Assembly (NCBI RefSeq): GCF_002078175.1
Contig: NZ_MWFK01000001.1
Coordinates: 1,364,001-1,428,000, forward strand
Reading direction: 5' to 3'
Length of the DNA: 64,000 nucleotides
DNA from: Streptomyces sp. M41(2017)
Lineage (GTDB): Bacteria; Actinomycetota; Actinomycetes; Streptomycetales; Streptomycetaceae
Below the pieces are notes generated by a model. That model was not told the origin of the DNA and made no database searches. It was given only the letters and a program-made list of their open reading frames with translations. Positions 55,379 to 64,000 of the stretch are shown here, piece after piece; position 1 is the first letter of the stretch; every line of letters starts with the position of its first letter. Made by a program: the position numbers and the translations under genes.

Positions 55379-55410
55379 GGAGCCGCGGGTCCGGGGGCCG
55401 GGCCCCCGGA
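55358..55410 (-). repeat. Dispersed Streptomyces repeat, copy 2, with terminator hairpin
   Basis: Reverse copy of the 39512-39560 element: TTCAGCCCCTCCGGCG-, then GGAG and a TCCGGGGGCC/GGCCCCCGGA hairpin (about 55390-55410). It encodes the last residues (FSPSGD) of the acetyltransferase and probably ends that transcript and galK. Confidence 0.8.
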
Positions 55411-55424
55411 TACGGGACGGGGGT

Positions 55425-56576
55425 TCAGCCGATCCGCCGGGCCCCCGCCGAGGGAACGGCCGGGAAGATGCGGGGGGCGGTGAAGCCCGCGGACAGGAAC
55501 GCCTCCGCGATCGCCTTGCTGACGGAGTCCACGTCGGTGGATTCGAGCAGCACGATCGCGGACCCCCCGAATCCGCCCCCGGTCATCCGCGCCCCGAGCG
55601 CCCCCGCCGAGTTGGCCGCCGAGACGGCGAGATCCAGTTCGGGGCAGGAGATCCGCAGGTCGTCGCGGAGCGAGTGGTGACCGTCCGTCAGGACGGGCCC
55701 GATGGCGCGGACATCACCGGCGTCGAGCAGCGTGATGACCCGCTCCACCCGGTGGTCGTCGGAGACGACGTGCCGGACATAGCGGCGCACCCGCTCGTCG
55801 GAGAGCCGCGCGAGCGCCGCGTCGAGCCCGTCGAAGGGAACGTCCCGCAGATGGGGGACGCCCAGCTGACGGGCCCCCTCCTCGCACCCCTCCCGGCGCT
55901 CGGCGTACGCCCCGTCGCCCAGCGCGTGCTTGACGCGGGTGTCGACGACGAGGAGTTCGAGCCCCTGGGCGGCGAGGTCGAAGGGGACCTGGCGGATCGA
56001 CAGGTCCCGGCAGTCGAGGTGCAGGGCGTGGCCCTCGGTGCAGCACGCCGACGCGGTCTGGTCCATGACCCCGCACGGCACGCCGACGAAGTCGTTCTCG
56101 GCGCGCTGCGCGACGCGGGCCAGTTCGGGACGGGTCAGGCCGAGGCCGTACAGCTCGTCGAGGGCGACGGCCGTGACGACCTCCAGGGCGGCCGAGGAGG
56201 ACAGGCCGGCGCCGGTGGGGACCGTGGAGGCGAGATGGATGTCCGCGCCGCCGACCGGGTGGCCGGCCTCGCGCAGCGCCCACACGACACCCGCCGGGTA
56301 TGCGGCCCAGCCGGTGTCCGAGCGGGGCACGAGTTCGTCGACCCGCAGCTCGACGACGGGCCCGTCGATGTCCGCCGAGTCGAGCCGCAGCACTCCGTCG
56401 GTGCGGCGGGAGACCGCCGCGACCGCCGTGTGCGGCAGCGCGAGCGGCATCACGAACCCCTCGTTGAAGTCCGTGTACTCGCCGATCAGGTTGACGCGGC
56501 CCGGTGCCGCCCAGACGCCCTCGGGCGCGGCACCGTACAGCTCCTCGAAGCCCTCACGTACCCCCACCTGCTCCAC
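55425..56576 (-). CDS. galK: Galactokinase
   Basis: A 383-residue GHMP kinase that phosphorylates galactose at C1, first step of the Leloir pathway. Signature 1 is GRVNLIGEYTDFNEGFVMPLAL, the ATP loop is VPTGAGLSSSAALEV and the C-terminal motif is GARMTGGGFGGSAIVL. GTG start at 56576. Third gene of the galT-galE-galK operon, 3 bp after galE. Confidence 0.97.
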   Translation of the reverse strand: MEQVGVREGFEELYGAAPEGVWAAPGRVNLIGEYTDFNEGFVMPLALPHTAVAAVSRRTDGVLRLDSADIDGPVVELRVDELVPRSDTGWAAYPAGVVWALREAGHPVGGADIHLASTVPTGAGLSSSAALEVVTAVALDELYGLGLTRPELARVAQRAENDFVGVPCGVMDQTASACCTEGHALHLDCRDLSIRQVPFDLAAQGLELLVVDTRVKHALGDGAYAERREGCEEGARQLGVPHLRDVPFDGLDAALARLSDERVRRYVRHVVSDDHRVERVITLLDAGDVRAIGPVLTDGHHSLRDDLRISCPELDLAVSAANSAGALGARMTGGGFGGSAIVLLESTDVDSVSKAIAEAFLSAGFTAPRIFPAVPSAGARRIG

Positions 56577-56579
56577 CTG

Positions 56580-57545
56580 CTATCCCTTCGCTACGTTCTG
56601 TGCGAACTCCCACGCGTCCGCGACGATGCCCGCGAGATCCGCGCGGGACGGGTTCCAGCCGAGTCGCTCGCGGGCGGTGTCCGCGGAGGCGACGAGCACC
56701 GCCGGGTCTCCGGCGCGGCGCGGTGCCACGACCTCGGGGATCGGGTGTCCGGTCACCCGGCGCACGGTCTCGACGACCTCGCGGACGGAGAAGCCGTTGC
56801 CGTTGCCGAGGTTGCAGATCAGGTGTTCGCCGGGCGAGGCGGCGGCGACCGCGAGCAGGTGCGCCTCGGCGAGGTCCGCGACGTGGATGTAGTCGCGGAT
56901 GCAGGTGCCGTCCGGGGTCGGGTAGTCGTCGCCGTAGACGGAGATGGCGTCGCGGCGTCCCTGGGCGACCTGGAGGACCAGCGGGATGAGATGCGACTCG
57001 GGGTCGTGCCGCTCGCCGCTGTCGCCGTAGGCGCCGGCCACGTTGAAGTACCGCAGGGAGACCGCGGCCAGTCCGTGGGCGGCCGCCTCGCCGGTGATCA
57101 TGTGGTCGACGGCGAGCTTGGAGGCGCCGTAGGGGTTGGTGGGGCGGGTCGGCGCGGACTCGACGATGGGGGTGGTCTCCGGCTCGCCGTAGGTCGCGGC
57201 GGTGGAGGAGAAGACGAGTCGGCGCACGCCGGCGTCGCGCATCGCGGCGAGCAGGGCCATGGTGCCGCCGACGTTGTTGTCCCAGTACTTCTCGGGCTTC
57301 ACCACGGACTCGCCGACCTGGGAGAACGCGGCGAAGTGCAGGACGGCGTCGTACGAGGAGTCCAGCCACTTGGCGGCGTCGCGGATGTCGCCCTCGACGA
57401 AGGCGGCGCCCGCGGGGACGCCCTCGCGGAATCCCGTCGAGAGGTTGTCGAGGACGGTGACCTCGTGGCCCGCTTCCAGCAGGTGGCGGGCGACCACGCT
57501 GCCCACATAGCCGGCTCCACCGGTGACCAGGTACTTCCCACTCAT
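56580..57545 (-). CDS. galE: UDP-glucose 4-epimerase
   Basis: A 321-residue SDR enzyme interconverting UDP-galactose and UDP-glucose. The NAD motif is [10 protein letters not shown], the catalytic pair is Tyr and Lys in [11 protein letters not shown], and the [27 protein letters not shown] and [13 protein letters not shown] segments are typical. ATG 57545 overlaps the galT stop (ATGA). Confidence 0.97.
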   Translation of the reverse strand: MSGKYLVTGGAGYVGSVVARHLLEAGHEVTVLDNLSTGFREGVPAGAAFVEGDIRDAAKWLDSSYDAVLHFAAFSQVGESVVKPEKYWDNNVGGTMALLAAMRDAGVRRLVFSSTAATYGEPETTPIVESAPTRPTNPYGASKLAVDHMITGEAAAHGLAAVSLRYFNVAGAYGDSGERHDPESHLIPLVLQVAQGRRDAISVYGDDYPTPDGTCIRDYIHVADLAEAHLLAVAAASPGEHLICNLGNGNGFSVREVVETVRRVTGHPIPEVVAPRRAGDPAVLVASADTARERLGWNPSRADLAGIVADAWEFAQNVAKG

Positions 57546-58630
57546 GAACTCGCTACCTCTCGCAGTCGCTGAGCCGCGGTCTCCGGCGGCACGTCGTTGA
57601 TGAACACGCTCATGCCGGACTCGGAACCCGCGAGGAACTTCAGCTTGCCGGAAGTGCGGCGAATGGTGAAAAGCTCGAGGTGGAGTGCGAAGTCGTCGCG
57701 GTTGACGCCCTCGAACTCGTCGAGCGGGCCGAAGGGGGCCTGGTGCCAGGCCGCGATGTACGGCGTCGGGGACCCGCTCGTCCCGTCCTTCACACCGTCC
57801 GGGCCGTCGAAGATCCGGTCGAAGCGCCTCAACAGTTCCAGATAGACCTGGGGGAACTCTGTGCGTGCCTCCTCGTCGAGGCCGAGCAGGTCGGGGACGC
57901 GGCGGCGGGGGTAGAGGTGGACCTCGTAGGGCCAGTGGGCGGCGTAGGGCACGAAGGCGATCCAGTGGTCACTCGACAGGACGACGCGTGAACCGTCCGC
58001 CAGCTCCTTCGCGACGACCTCGTCGAACAGGTTCTCGCCGCCGGTCGCCTCCTTGTGGGCCGCGAGGGACCGCAACATCAGGGCGGTACGCGGCGTGGTG
58101 AAGGGGTAGCCGTAGATCTGCCCGTGAGGGTGACCGAGTGTCACGCCGATCTCGGCGCCGCGGTTCTCGAAGCAGAAGACCTGTTCCACGGAGGGCAGAT
58201 GCGACAGTTCGGCCGTGCGGTCCGTCCACGCCTCCAGCACGAGTGCCGCCTGCCGCTCCGTCAGATCGGCGAAGGACGCGTCGTGGTCGGAGGTGAAGCA
58301 GACGACCTCGCAGCGGCCCGCGTCGCCGGCCAGCGAGGGGAAACGGTTCTCGAAGACCACCACGTCGTACGAGGAGTCGGGGATCTCGCTCAGCCGGTCG
58401 CCCGAGGACGGGCACAGCGGGCACTCGTCGGCCGGCGGGTGGTAGGTGCGGCCCTGGCGGTGCGAGGCGATCGCGACGGCGTCCCCGAGCAGCGGGTCGC
58501 GGCGCACCTCGGAGGTGGTGACGGTCGGGTCGAGCGGACGCCGGTCCACCGCGTCGCGGACCTGGTCGTCCCGTGCGTCGTAGTAGATGAGCTCACGACC
58601 GTCGGCGAGCCGGGTCGAGGTCTTCTTCAC
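57542..58630 (-). CDS. galT: Galactose-1-phosphate uridylyltransferase
   Basis: A 362-residue enzyme transferring UMP from UDP-glucose to galactose-1-phosphate. The active-site loop is [12 protein letters not shown] with the nucleophile His in HPH. Zinc ligands include Cys-x2-Cys in [11 protein letters not shown] 58630 has GGGGAG upstream; ATG 58645 in frame is an alternative. First gene of the gal operon, opposite the symporter. Confidence 0.96.
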   Translation of the reverse strand: MKKTSTRLADGRELIYYDARDDQVRDAVDRRPLDPTVTTSEVRRDPLLGDAVAIASHRQGRTYHPPADECPLCPSSGDRLSEIPDSSYDVVVFENRFPSLAGDAGRCEVVCFTSDHDASFADLTERQAALVLEAWTDRTAELSHLPSVEQVFCFENRGAEIGVTLGHPHGQIYGYPFTTPRTALMLRSLAAHKEATGGENLFDEVVAKELADGSRVVLSSDHWIAFVPYAAHWPYEVHLYPRRRVPDLLGLDEEARTEFPQVYLELLRRFDRIFDGPDGVKDGTSGSPTPYIAAWHQAPFGPLDEFEGVNRDDFALHLELFTIRRTSGKLKFLAGSESGMSVFINDVPPETAAQRLREVASS

Positions 58631-58809
58631 TGTCGGACTCCCCATCCACACCCGATCAAACCTTCAAACATAACCGAACATAACAAACCACAAGGCACCA
58701 GCGCCGTCAACATCACAATCAAACAAAGGACACCACCGGAAGTGTTCATTTATTAGAAGCGGCGGCGTAGGTTCCGGTCCGATACGTTCACGCGACGAAG
58801 CGAGTTCTG
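58631..58809. promoter_or_regulatory. Divergent gal/symporter control region, AT-rich, with direct repeats
   Basis: The only clearly AT-rich stretch in the window. CAAACATAAC (58665-58674) and CGAACATAAC (58675-58684) are tandem 10-bp repeats, and more CAAAC units follow (58684, 58719). The S. lividans gal promoter galP1 is known for an operator with short direct repeats (from memory), consistent with this. It probably controls galT-galE-galK and the symporter together. Confidence 0.65.
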
Positions 58810-60507
58810 ATGCAGTCCCCCACATATCTCCCACCATCGGGCAGCGTGCTGGCCGCCGAGCTGCGGCTCCCCACGAACGCACTCGACTACACGATCCTCG
58901 GCATCTACTTCGTGGTCGTCCTCGGCATCGGCTTCGCGGCCCGCAGCTCCGTCAAGACGAGCCTCGACTTCTTCCTCTCCGGGCGCTCGCTCCCCGCCTG
59001 GATCACCGGCCTCGCGTTCATCTCGGCGAACCTCGGAGCCACCGAGATCCTCGGCATGGCGGCCAACAGCGCCCAGTACGGCGTCTACACCGTGCACTGG
59101 TACTGGATCGGCGCCATCCCGGCGATGGTCTTCCTGGGCCTGGTGATGATGCCGTTCTACTACGGCTCCAAGGTCCGCTCGGTGCCGGAGTTCCTCTTCC
59201 TGCGCTTCGACAAGTACGCGCACCTGCTGAGTTCGATCCTGTTCGCCTTCGCCGCGATCCTCATCGCCGGCGTCAACCTGTACTCGCTCGCGATCGTCGT
59301 CGAGGCGCTCCTCGGCTGGCCGCAGTGGGTGGCGATCGTCGTCGCCGGCTTCTTCGTGCTCGCGTACATCACCCTCGGCGGGCTGTCCTCCGCGATCTAC
59401 AACGAGGTCCTCCAGTTCTTCGTGATCCTGGCGGCGCTGATCCCGATCGCCGCGCTCGGCCTGAAGCGGGTCGGCGGCTGGGACGGTCTGACGGACTCGC
59501 TCGACGCGTCGCACGGCCACAACTTCACGACGGCCTGGGGCGGCACCGGCATCGGCAGCGCCAACCCGCTCGGCGCCAACTGGCTGACCATCGTGCTCGG
59601 TCTCGGCTTCGTGCTGTCCTTCGGCTACTGGACGACGAACTTCGCGGAGGTGCAGCGCGCGCTGTCCGCGAAGAACCTCTCCGCCGCGAAGCGCACCCCG
59701 CTCATCGCGGCCTACCCGAAGATCTTCATCGTCTTCCTGGTGATGATCCCGGGCCTGGTCGCGGCCGTCCTGGTCCCGAAGATCGGGATGAAGGGAAATC
59801 TGCAGTACAACGACGCGATCCCTTACCTGATGCAGGAGTTGCTGCCGAACGGTGTCCTCGGCATCGCCGTGACCGGTCTGCTGGCCGCGTTCATGGCGGG
59901 CATGGCGGCCAACGTCTCGTCCTTCAACACCGTGTTCACGACCGACATCTGGGCGCGGTACGTGGTCAAGGACCGCGAGGACGCCTACTACGTGCGCTTC
60001 GGCCGCGGGATCACCGTGATCGGTGTCCTGGCGTCGATGGGCACGGCCTTCCTGGCGTCGTCGTTCTCCAACATCATGAGCTACCTCCAGACGCTCTTCT
60101 CCTTCTTCAACGTGCCGATGTTCGTGGTCTTCATCGTCGGCATGTTCTGGAAGCGCGCGTCGGTGAAGTCGGGCTTCTGGGGTCTGCTGGCCGGTACGAC
60201 GGCCGCGATGGTGAACTACTTCGTCTTCTACAAGCAGGGCATCATCGGCTTCCCCTCCGACCAGGGCGCCAACTTCGTCTCCGCGATCGCCGGCTTCGTC
60301 GCCGGTGCCGTGGTCATGGTCGCGGTGTCGCTGTTCACCGCCCCGAAGCCGGCCGAGGAGCTGGAGGGACTGGTCTACGGCACCCGCTCGCCCGGCATGG
60401 CCGAGCCGCCGGCCGCCGGTGACGACGCCTGGTACCGCAGGCCGGCGCTGCTCGGCTGGGGTGCCGTGATCCTGGCGGCCACCTGCTACATCCCGTTCTC
60501 GCTCTGA
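58810..60507 (+). CDS. Sodium:solute symporter (SGLT-type), probable galactose/glucose importer
   Basis: A 565-residue SSS transporter with about 14 membrane segments. Family markers are FFLSGRSLPAWITGLAFISANLGATEILGMAANSAQYG, VPEFLFLRFDK, TLGGLSSAIYNEVLQFFVI, SFGYWTTNFAEVQRALSAKNLSAAKRTPL and FMAGMAANVSSFNTVFTTDIW. The divergent gal operon and shared regulatory region point to hexose uptake. A small membrane protein follows 40 bp downstream. Confidence 0.9.
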   Translation: MQSPTYLPPSGSVLAAELRLPTNALDYTILGIYFVVVLGIGFAARSSVKTSLDFFLSGRSLPAWITGLAFISANLGATEILGMAANSAQYGVYTVHWYWIGAIPAMVFLGLVMMPFYYGSKVRSVPEFLFLRFDKYAHLLSSILFAFAAILIAGVNLYSLAIVVEALLGWPQWVAIVVAGFFVLAYITLGGLSSAIYNEVLQFFVILAALIPIAALGLKRVGGWDGLTDSLDASHGHNFTTAWGGTGIGSANPLGANWLTIVLGLGFVLSFGYWTTNFAEVQRALSAKNLSAAKRTPLIAAYPKIFIVFLVMIPGLVAAVLVPKIGMKGNLQYNDAIPYLMQELLPNGVLGIAVTGLLAAFMAGMAANVSSFNTVFTTDIWARYVVKDREDAYYVRFGRGITVIGVLASMGTAFLASSFSNIMSYLQTLFSFFNVPMFVVFIVGMFWKRASVKSGFWGLLAGTTAAMVNYFVFYKQGIIGFPSDQGANFVSAIAGFVAGAVVMVAVSLFTAPKPAEELEGLVYGTRSPGMAEPPAAGDDAWYRRPALLGWGAVILAATCYIPFSL

Positions 60508-60547
60508 CGAGTTCCGACGGGTTCCGACGAGGGAGAATCAAGAAACC

Positions 60548-60865
60548 ATGTCCGACAATCCCGAACGCGACGTCCAGCGCGAGGTCACGGAACTTCAGAA
60601 GGAGTCCACGACCGCCGCTCGCCTGTTCGACATCCGCCTCATCATCGGCGGCCTGTTCGTCCTCTACGGCATCATCCTCACGATCGCCGGCATCACGGCC
60701 TCCGACGCCGACATCGACAAGGCGGTCGGCGTCAACATCAACCTGTGGACCGGCCTCGGCATGCTGATCCTCGGCCTGTTCTTCGTGGGCTGGCTCTGGC
60801 TCCGCCCGCTGGCCGCCCCGGTCCCGGACATCCCGGCCGACGACACCACCGGCCCGAAGGAGTAG
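60548..60865 (+). CDS. Small membrane protein, partner of the symporter
   Basis: A 105-residue protein with two membrane segments (about 30-50 and 66-86) and short polar ends. I do not recognise a family. It is 40 bp downstream of the symporter, and the hairpin at 60890-60920 follows, so the two form an operon. Small membrane partners of SSS proteins are known (DUF485-like pairs), but this one is not clearly such. Confidence 0.75.
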   Translation: MSDNPERDVQREVTELQKESTTAARLFDIRLIIGGLFVLYGIILTIAGITASDADIDKAVGVNINLWTGLGMLILGLFFVGWLWLRPLAAPVPDIPADDTTGPKE

Positions 60866-60889
60866 CTCCACCGCTCAACCCCGCTGCCC

Positions 60890-60920
60890 GGGGCCGGAGT
60901 TCCCACCGGAACCCGGCCCC
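60890..60920 (+). terminator. Terminator after the symporter operon
   Basis: GGGGCCGG (60890-60897) and CCGGCCCC (60913-60920), extended by GTTCC/GGAAC, form a strong hairpin. Confidence 0.75.
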
Positions 60921-61071
60921 GAGGCATGCACCCGCGAGGCGCGCGGCCCGGCAGCCATCTCAACTCCTCCCGGACCAGGCGCTTTACGCGACGACGCGCG
61001 TGTGATCAGCTTCGCTGTGTCATGTACAGGCGGCCTCTGGGGAGGGGCCGTGGGGGCAGGGGGAGTCGACG

Positions 61072-62358
61072 GTGCACACCACCGCGGAGGAATCGGTCCA
61101 GGCATGCCCGGACTGCGGGAGCGAGATCCGCTTCAACAGCAGGTTCAGCGCGTGGTGCGCCGCCTGCGACTGGAACGTCGACCCCGCGCCCCCGGAGGAG
61201 AGACCGGGGCGCCTCGCCCGGGCCCAGCGCGCCCAGGCGCGGCGCTACGGCGAGAAGCTGCTGACCGAACTGACCGCGGGCGGGACCCTGCGACCCCTGC
61301 GCGACGCCTCCTCGGTCCTCGCCTACGCCCTCGCCCTCGCCGTCCACGCCGTCACCTTGGCCGTGGCAGGAGCCGGGATCGGCTTCCTGATCCGGGGCTG
61401 GGGCGGCTTCGGCATGGTGCCGGGCACGCTGTTCCTCGCCCTCGCATGGTCGCTCCGACCCCGGCTGCCGCGTCTGCCGACGGACGTGCCCGTCCTGCAC
61501 CGCGCCGACGCACCGGAACTGTTCACGCTCGTCGACCAGGTGGCCGTCGTCGTCGGCACCCGCGGAGTCGACGCGATCGCCGTCGACAGCTCGATCAACG
61601 CGAGCGTCGTGACCTACGGCATCGGCGGCCGCCGCCTGCTCACGCTGGGGCTGCCCCTGTGGGAGATCCTCACCCCACAGCAGCGCATCGCCCTGCTCGG
61701 TCACGAGCTCGGCCACTACAGCAACGGCGACACCCGGCACAGACGGGTCGTCGCGACGGCGTACCGCTCGCTGGTCACCTGGGAGTACTTCTTCCATCCC
61801 TACTCGGACGCCACCCTGCTCACGATGACCGTGAACGTGTTCTACGCCCTGCCCCGTTGGATCTCCCTCGGGCTGCTGCTCCTGCTCGACCGGCTGACGC
61901 TGCGCGGCGCCCAGCGGAGCGAGTACCTGGCCGACCGGATGGCCGCCCGCGCCGGGTCCACCGAGGCGGCGGCGGAGCTCTTCGACTGGCTGCTCGTCTC
62001 CCAGTCGGCCGAGGTCACGCTGATGCGCGAGGCCAACGGCTCCGCGCTGCGCGGACGGGGCGGATCCGGGCGGGACGACGAGCGGATCGACGGACTGTGG
62101 GAGCGCCTCGCCGCCGACCTGAGGTCCGTCCCGGAACACGAACGCGAGCGGCAGCGACGGGCGAGCATCCGGCGGGGGCACAGCGTCGACTCCACCCACC
62201 CGCCGACCCATCTGCGCCGGACCGCGCTGCTCCTCGCACCGCCCGTACCGCCCGCGGTCGTCTCCGACGCCGGACGTGAGCTGCGCATCGGCGCGGAACT
62301 CACCGCCGTACGCAGGACGGTGGCCCGGCGGATCCTCCGGGACGGCTACGGGAACTGA
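61072..62358 (+). CDS. M48-family membrane zinc metalloprotease with N-terminal zinc ribbon
   Basis: A 428-residue membrane protein. Cys12, 15, 29 and 32 form a zinc ribbon (CPDC ... CAAC). Two segments (about 85-120) and one or two later ones hold the M48 (HtpX/Ste24-like) domain. The catalytic motif is GHELGHYSNGD (His211, Glu212, His215) and the third zinc ligand is Glu284 in SEYLADRMAA. It probably degrades damaged membrane proteins. GTG 61072 follows GGGGGAG. Confidence 0.9.
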   Translation: MHTTAEESVQACPDCGSEIRFNSRFSAWCAACDWNVDPAPPEERPGRLARAQRAQARRYGEKLLTELTAGGTLRPLRDASSVLAYALALAVHAVTLAVAGAGIGFLIRGWGGFGMVPGTLFLALAWSLRPRLPRLPTDVPVLHRADAPELFTLVDQVAVVVGTRGVDAIAVDSSINASVVTYGIGGRRLLTLGLPLWEILTPQQRIALLGHELGHYSNGDTRHRRVVATAYRSLVTWEYFFHPYSDATLLTMTVNVFYALPRWISLGLLLLLDRLTLRGAQRSEYLADRMAARAGSTEAAAELFDWLLVSQSAEVTLMREANGSALRGRGGSGRDDERIDGLWERLAADLRSVPEHERERQRRASIRRGHSVDSTHPPTHLRRTALLLAPPVPPAVVSDAGRELRIGAELTAVRRTVARRILRDGYGN

Positions 62359-62415
62359 CGGGTCGAAGGGCCGCGCCGCCGCGCATGAAACCCGCCCAGC
62401 GGGAAGGCTGACCCC

Positions 62416-63312
62416 ATGAACGACACACTCACCGTCAGCGTCCTCGGTACCGGGATCATGGGGGCCGCGATGGCCCGGAACATCGCCCGGGCCGGGCACA
62501 CCGTCCGGGTCTGGAACCGTACCGCCGCCAAGGCCGGACCGCTGGCCGCCGACGGCGCGTACGTCGCGGCGTCGCCCGAGGAGGCCGTGCGGGGCGCCGA
62601 CATCGTCCTGACCATGCTGTACGACGGGCCCGCCACCCTCGACACGATGCGGCAGGCGGCGCCCGGGCTGCGCGACGGGGCCGTCTGGGCCCAGTCCACG
62701 ACGGCCGGGATCGACGCCGTCGCGGAACTGGCCGGCTTCGCCCGCGCGCACGGGCTCGCCTTCTTCGACGCGCCGGTCCTCGGGACGCGCGCCCCCGCGG
62801 AGGCCGGACAGCTGACCGTGCTGGCCGCGGGCCCGGTGGCCGCGCGGGACGCGGTGACGCCGGTCTTCGACGCGGTCGGCTCACGGACCGTGTGGACCGG
62901 CGAGGACGGAGCGGCGGGCAGCGCCACCCGGCTCAAGCTCGTCGCGAACAGCTGGGTCCTTGCGGCCACCGCCGCGGCCGGCGAGGCGCTCGCGCTGGCG
63001 AAGGGGCTCGGGGTCGACCCGCAGGACTTCTTCGGCCTCATCGCCGGCGGACCGCTCGACATGGGCTATCTGCACGCGAAGGCCGGCCTCGTCCTGGAGG
63101 AGCGGCTCTCCCCCGCCGCGTTCGCCGTCACGACCGCCGAGAAGGACGCCCGGCTGATCGTCACGGCCGGGAGGCGGAACGGCGTCCGGCTCGATGTCGC
63201 CGAGGCAGCCGCCGAACGCTTCGCCCGCGCCGCGGCCCAGGGCCACGGGGACGAGGACATGGCCGCCGCCTACTTCGCCAGCTTCGACGAGGACAAGCCC
63301 CCGGCCGCGTAA
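62416..63312 (+). CDS. 3-hydroxyisobutyrate dehydrogenase-like beta-hydroxyacid dehydrogenase
   Basis: A 298-residue NAD(P)-dependent enzyme: the Rossmann motif VLGTGIMGAAMARNIARAGHTV, FFDAPVLGTRAPAEAGQLTVLAAG with the substrate loop, catalytic Lys174 in LKLVANSW (KxxxN), and a helical C-terminal domain. Family members oxidise or reduce 3-hydroxyisobutyrate, tartronate semialdehyde, glyoxylate or imines. Alone in its transcription unit after the protease. Confidence 0.92.
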   Translation: MNDTLTVSVLGTGIMGAAMARNIARAGHTVRVWNRTAAKAGPLAADGAYVAASPEEAVRGADIVLTMLYDGPATLDTMRQAAPGLRDGAVWAQSTTAGIDAVAELAGFARAHGLAFFDAPVLGTRAPAEAGQLTVLAAGPVAARDAVTPVFDAVGSRTVWTGEDGAAGSATRLKLVANSWVLAATAAAGEALALAKGLGVDPQDFFGLIAGGPLDMGYLHAKAGLVLEERLSPAAFAVTTAEKDARLIVTAGRRNGVRLDVAEAAAERFARAAAQGHGDEDMAAAYFASFDEDKPPAA

Positions 63313-63330
63313 GGCCGGTCGCCCGGGAAG

Positions 63331-63362
63331 GCCCCCGGCCGAGCGATCTCGGCCGCAGGGGC
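63331..63362. terminator. Bidirectional terminator between the dehydrogenase and the response regulator
   Basis: GCCCCCGGCCGA and TCGGCCGCAGGGGC (ends 63331 and 63361) form a stem with one bulge. It lies between convergent genes. Confidence 0.7.
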
Positions 63363-63382
63363 ACCGAGGCACCCGAGCGACG

Positions 63383-64000
63383 TCAGAGGGTCCCGGTCTC
63401 CGAAGGGTGCGGTGCCGCCGGCGCGGGGATCGGGCCCGCGCGGTCGAGCAGTCCCGTGCGGGCCGCGAGAGCCGCCGCCTCCAGACGGGAGCCGACGCCC
63501 AGTTTCATCAGCACCCGCTGGACGTGGGTGCGGGCCGTGGAGGGCGCGATGCCCATGCCCGCCGCGATGAGCCGGGTGTCCTCCCCGTCCGCGACCCGCA
63601 CGAGGACCTCCACCTCCCGGGGCGTGAGCATCTGGAGCAGCCGCTGGCCCTCGTCGTCGGGCTGGGCCGCCGGGTTGAGCAGTTCGCTGAAGGCCCCCTG
63701 GAGCAGCTGCGGCGCGACGGCCGCCTCGCCCGCCCGCGCCTTCATGATGGCGCGCTCGACCCCTTCGATGCGCTCGTCGTGGCGCACGTAACCGGAGGCG
63801 CCCGCGGCGAAGGCGGCGGCGATACCGCGCGGGTTCGGGACCGGACCGAGCACCAGGACCGCCACCTGGGGACGCTCCCGTTTGATCCGCACGACCGGGT
63901 CGAAGATGCCCGGCTCGGCCGGTGTCGCGGTGCCGATCAGACAGACCTCGGGCGCCCTGGTGATCACCAGCTCCGCCGCCCCCGCGGCGGGCGCCGCCGC
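63383..64000 (-). CDS. NarL-family response regulator, N-terminus beyond the window
   Basis: The visible 205 residues are the end of a receiver (AVLVLGPVPNPRGIAAAFAAGASGYVRHDERIEGVERAIMKA) and a LuxR HTH (LTPREVEVLVRVADGEDTRLIAAGMGIAPSTARTHVQRVLMKLGV). The frame is open through 64000, so the phospho-acceptor region lies outside. The GTG that would start at 63967 is internal. The C-terminal tail is Pro-rich. Confidence 0.85.
   Translation of the reverse strand, partial: AAAPAAGAAELVITRAPEVCLIGTATPAEPGIFDPVVRIKRERPQVAVLVLGPVPNPRGIAAAFAAGASGYVRHDERIEGVERAIMKARAGEAAVAPQLLQGAFSELLNPAAQPDDEGQRLLQMLTPREVEVLVRVADGEDTRLIAAGMGIAPSTARTHVQRVLMKLGVGSRLEAAALAARTGLLDRAGPIPAPAAPHPSETGTL

Overview
The window is a stretch of the conserved chromosomal core of a Streptomyces. 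The evidence is very high GC, frequent GTG starts, GTGA/ATGA stop-start overlaps, almost no TTA codons, two Rpf proteins with LysM domains, and a gene order (ppx, DUF501, DivIC-like, eno, two rpf ... mfd ... glmU, prs, L25, pth, ppc, desaturase ... gal operon) that I recall from S. coelicolor between about SCO3092 and SCO3140. I see no prophage, insertion sequence, CRISPR array or biosynthetic cluster.

Layout. Positions 1-6304 hold the first codons of a type II NADH dehydrogenase gene with a Rex-like operator, then ppx, a DUF501 gene, a DivIC/FtsB-like gene and enolase, then two secreted muralytic Rpf enzymes. The first rpf gene follows a c-di-AMP (ydaO-type) riboswitch. Positions 6461-18864 hold a P450 divergent from a flavohemoglobin-like gene carrying the window's only in-frame TTA codon (bldA control), then MazG, a SurA-like lipoprotein, a DUF1906 protein, a cytoplasmic Ser/Thr kinase with its membrane partner, an HTH-methylase-like protein with an altered catalytic motif, a lipoprotein, a secreted HNH nuclease and a small MT0933-type protein. 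Positions 19172-33834 hold an HTH protein divergent from a TetR regulator across two palindromes, then mfd, a MacB-type ABC exporter, an MFS exporter, a DUF485/acetate-permease pair and a DivIVA-like coiled-coil protein.

Positions 34212-39470 are the most unusual part. Two divergent two-gene units encode toxin- and immunity-type domains of polymorphic toxin systems, none with a secretion signal: Imm35-like + long Pro/Gly linker + deaminase-like + SUKH-4; WHH nuclease-like + SUKH (SMI1/KNR4); a YwqJ-type deaminase; and a SUKH-3 protein. An apparently orphan histidine kinase and an HTH/LAGLIDADG-like protein abutting tRNA-Gln(UUG) follow.

Positions 42491-54649 are mostly housekeeping: glmU-prs-rplY-pth (UDP-GlcNAc, PRPP, ribosome and tRNA recycling), ppc, a fatty-acid desaturase with its TetR regulator and a tandem operator, a Tam-like methyltransferase and VOC protein divergent from a MarR regulator, and an orphan LuxR response regulator. 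Positions 54917-64000 hold a GNAT acetyltransferase, the galT-galE-galK Leloir operon divergent from a sodium/solute symporter (probable galactose uptake), an M48 metalloprotease with a zinc ribbon, a beta-hydroxyacid dehydrogenase and a LuxR response regulator cut by the window edge.

No search or alignment could be run. Family names rest on visible motifs and memory of the families. Operators and promoters are inferred from sequence symmetry only.
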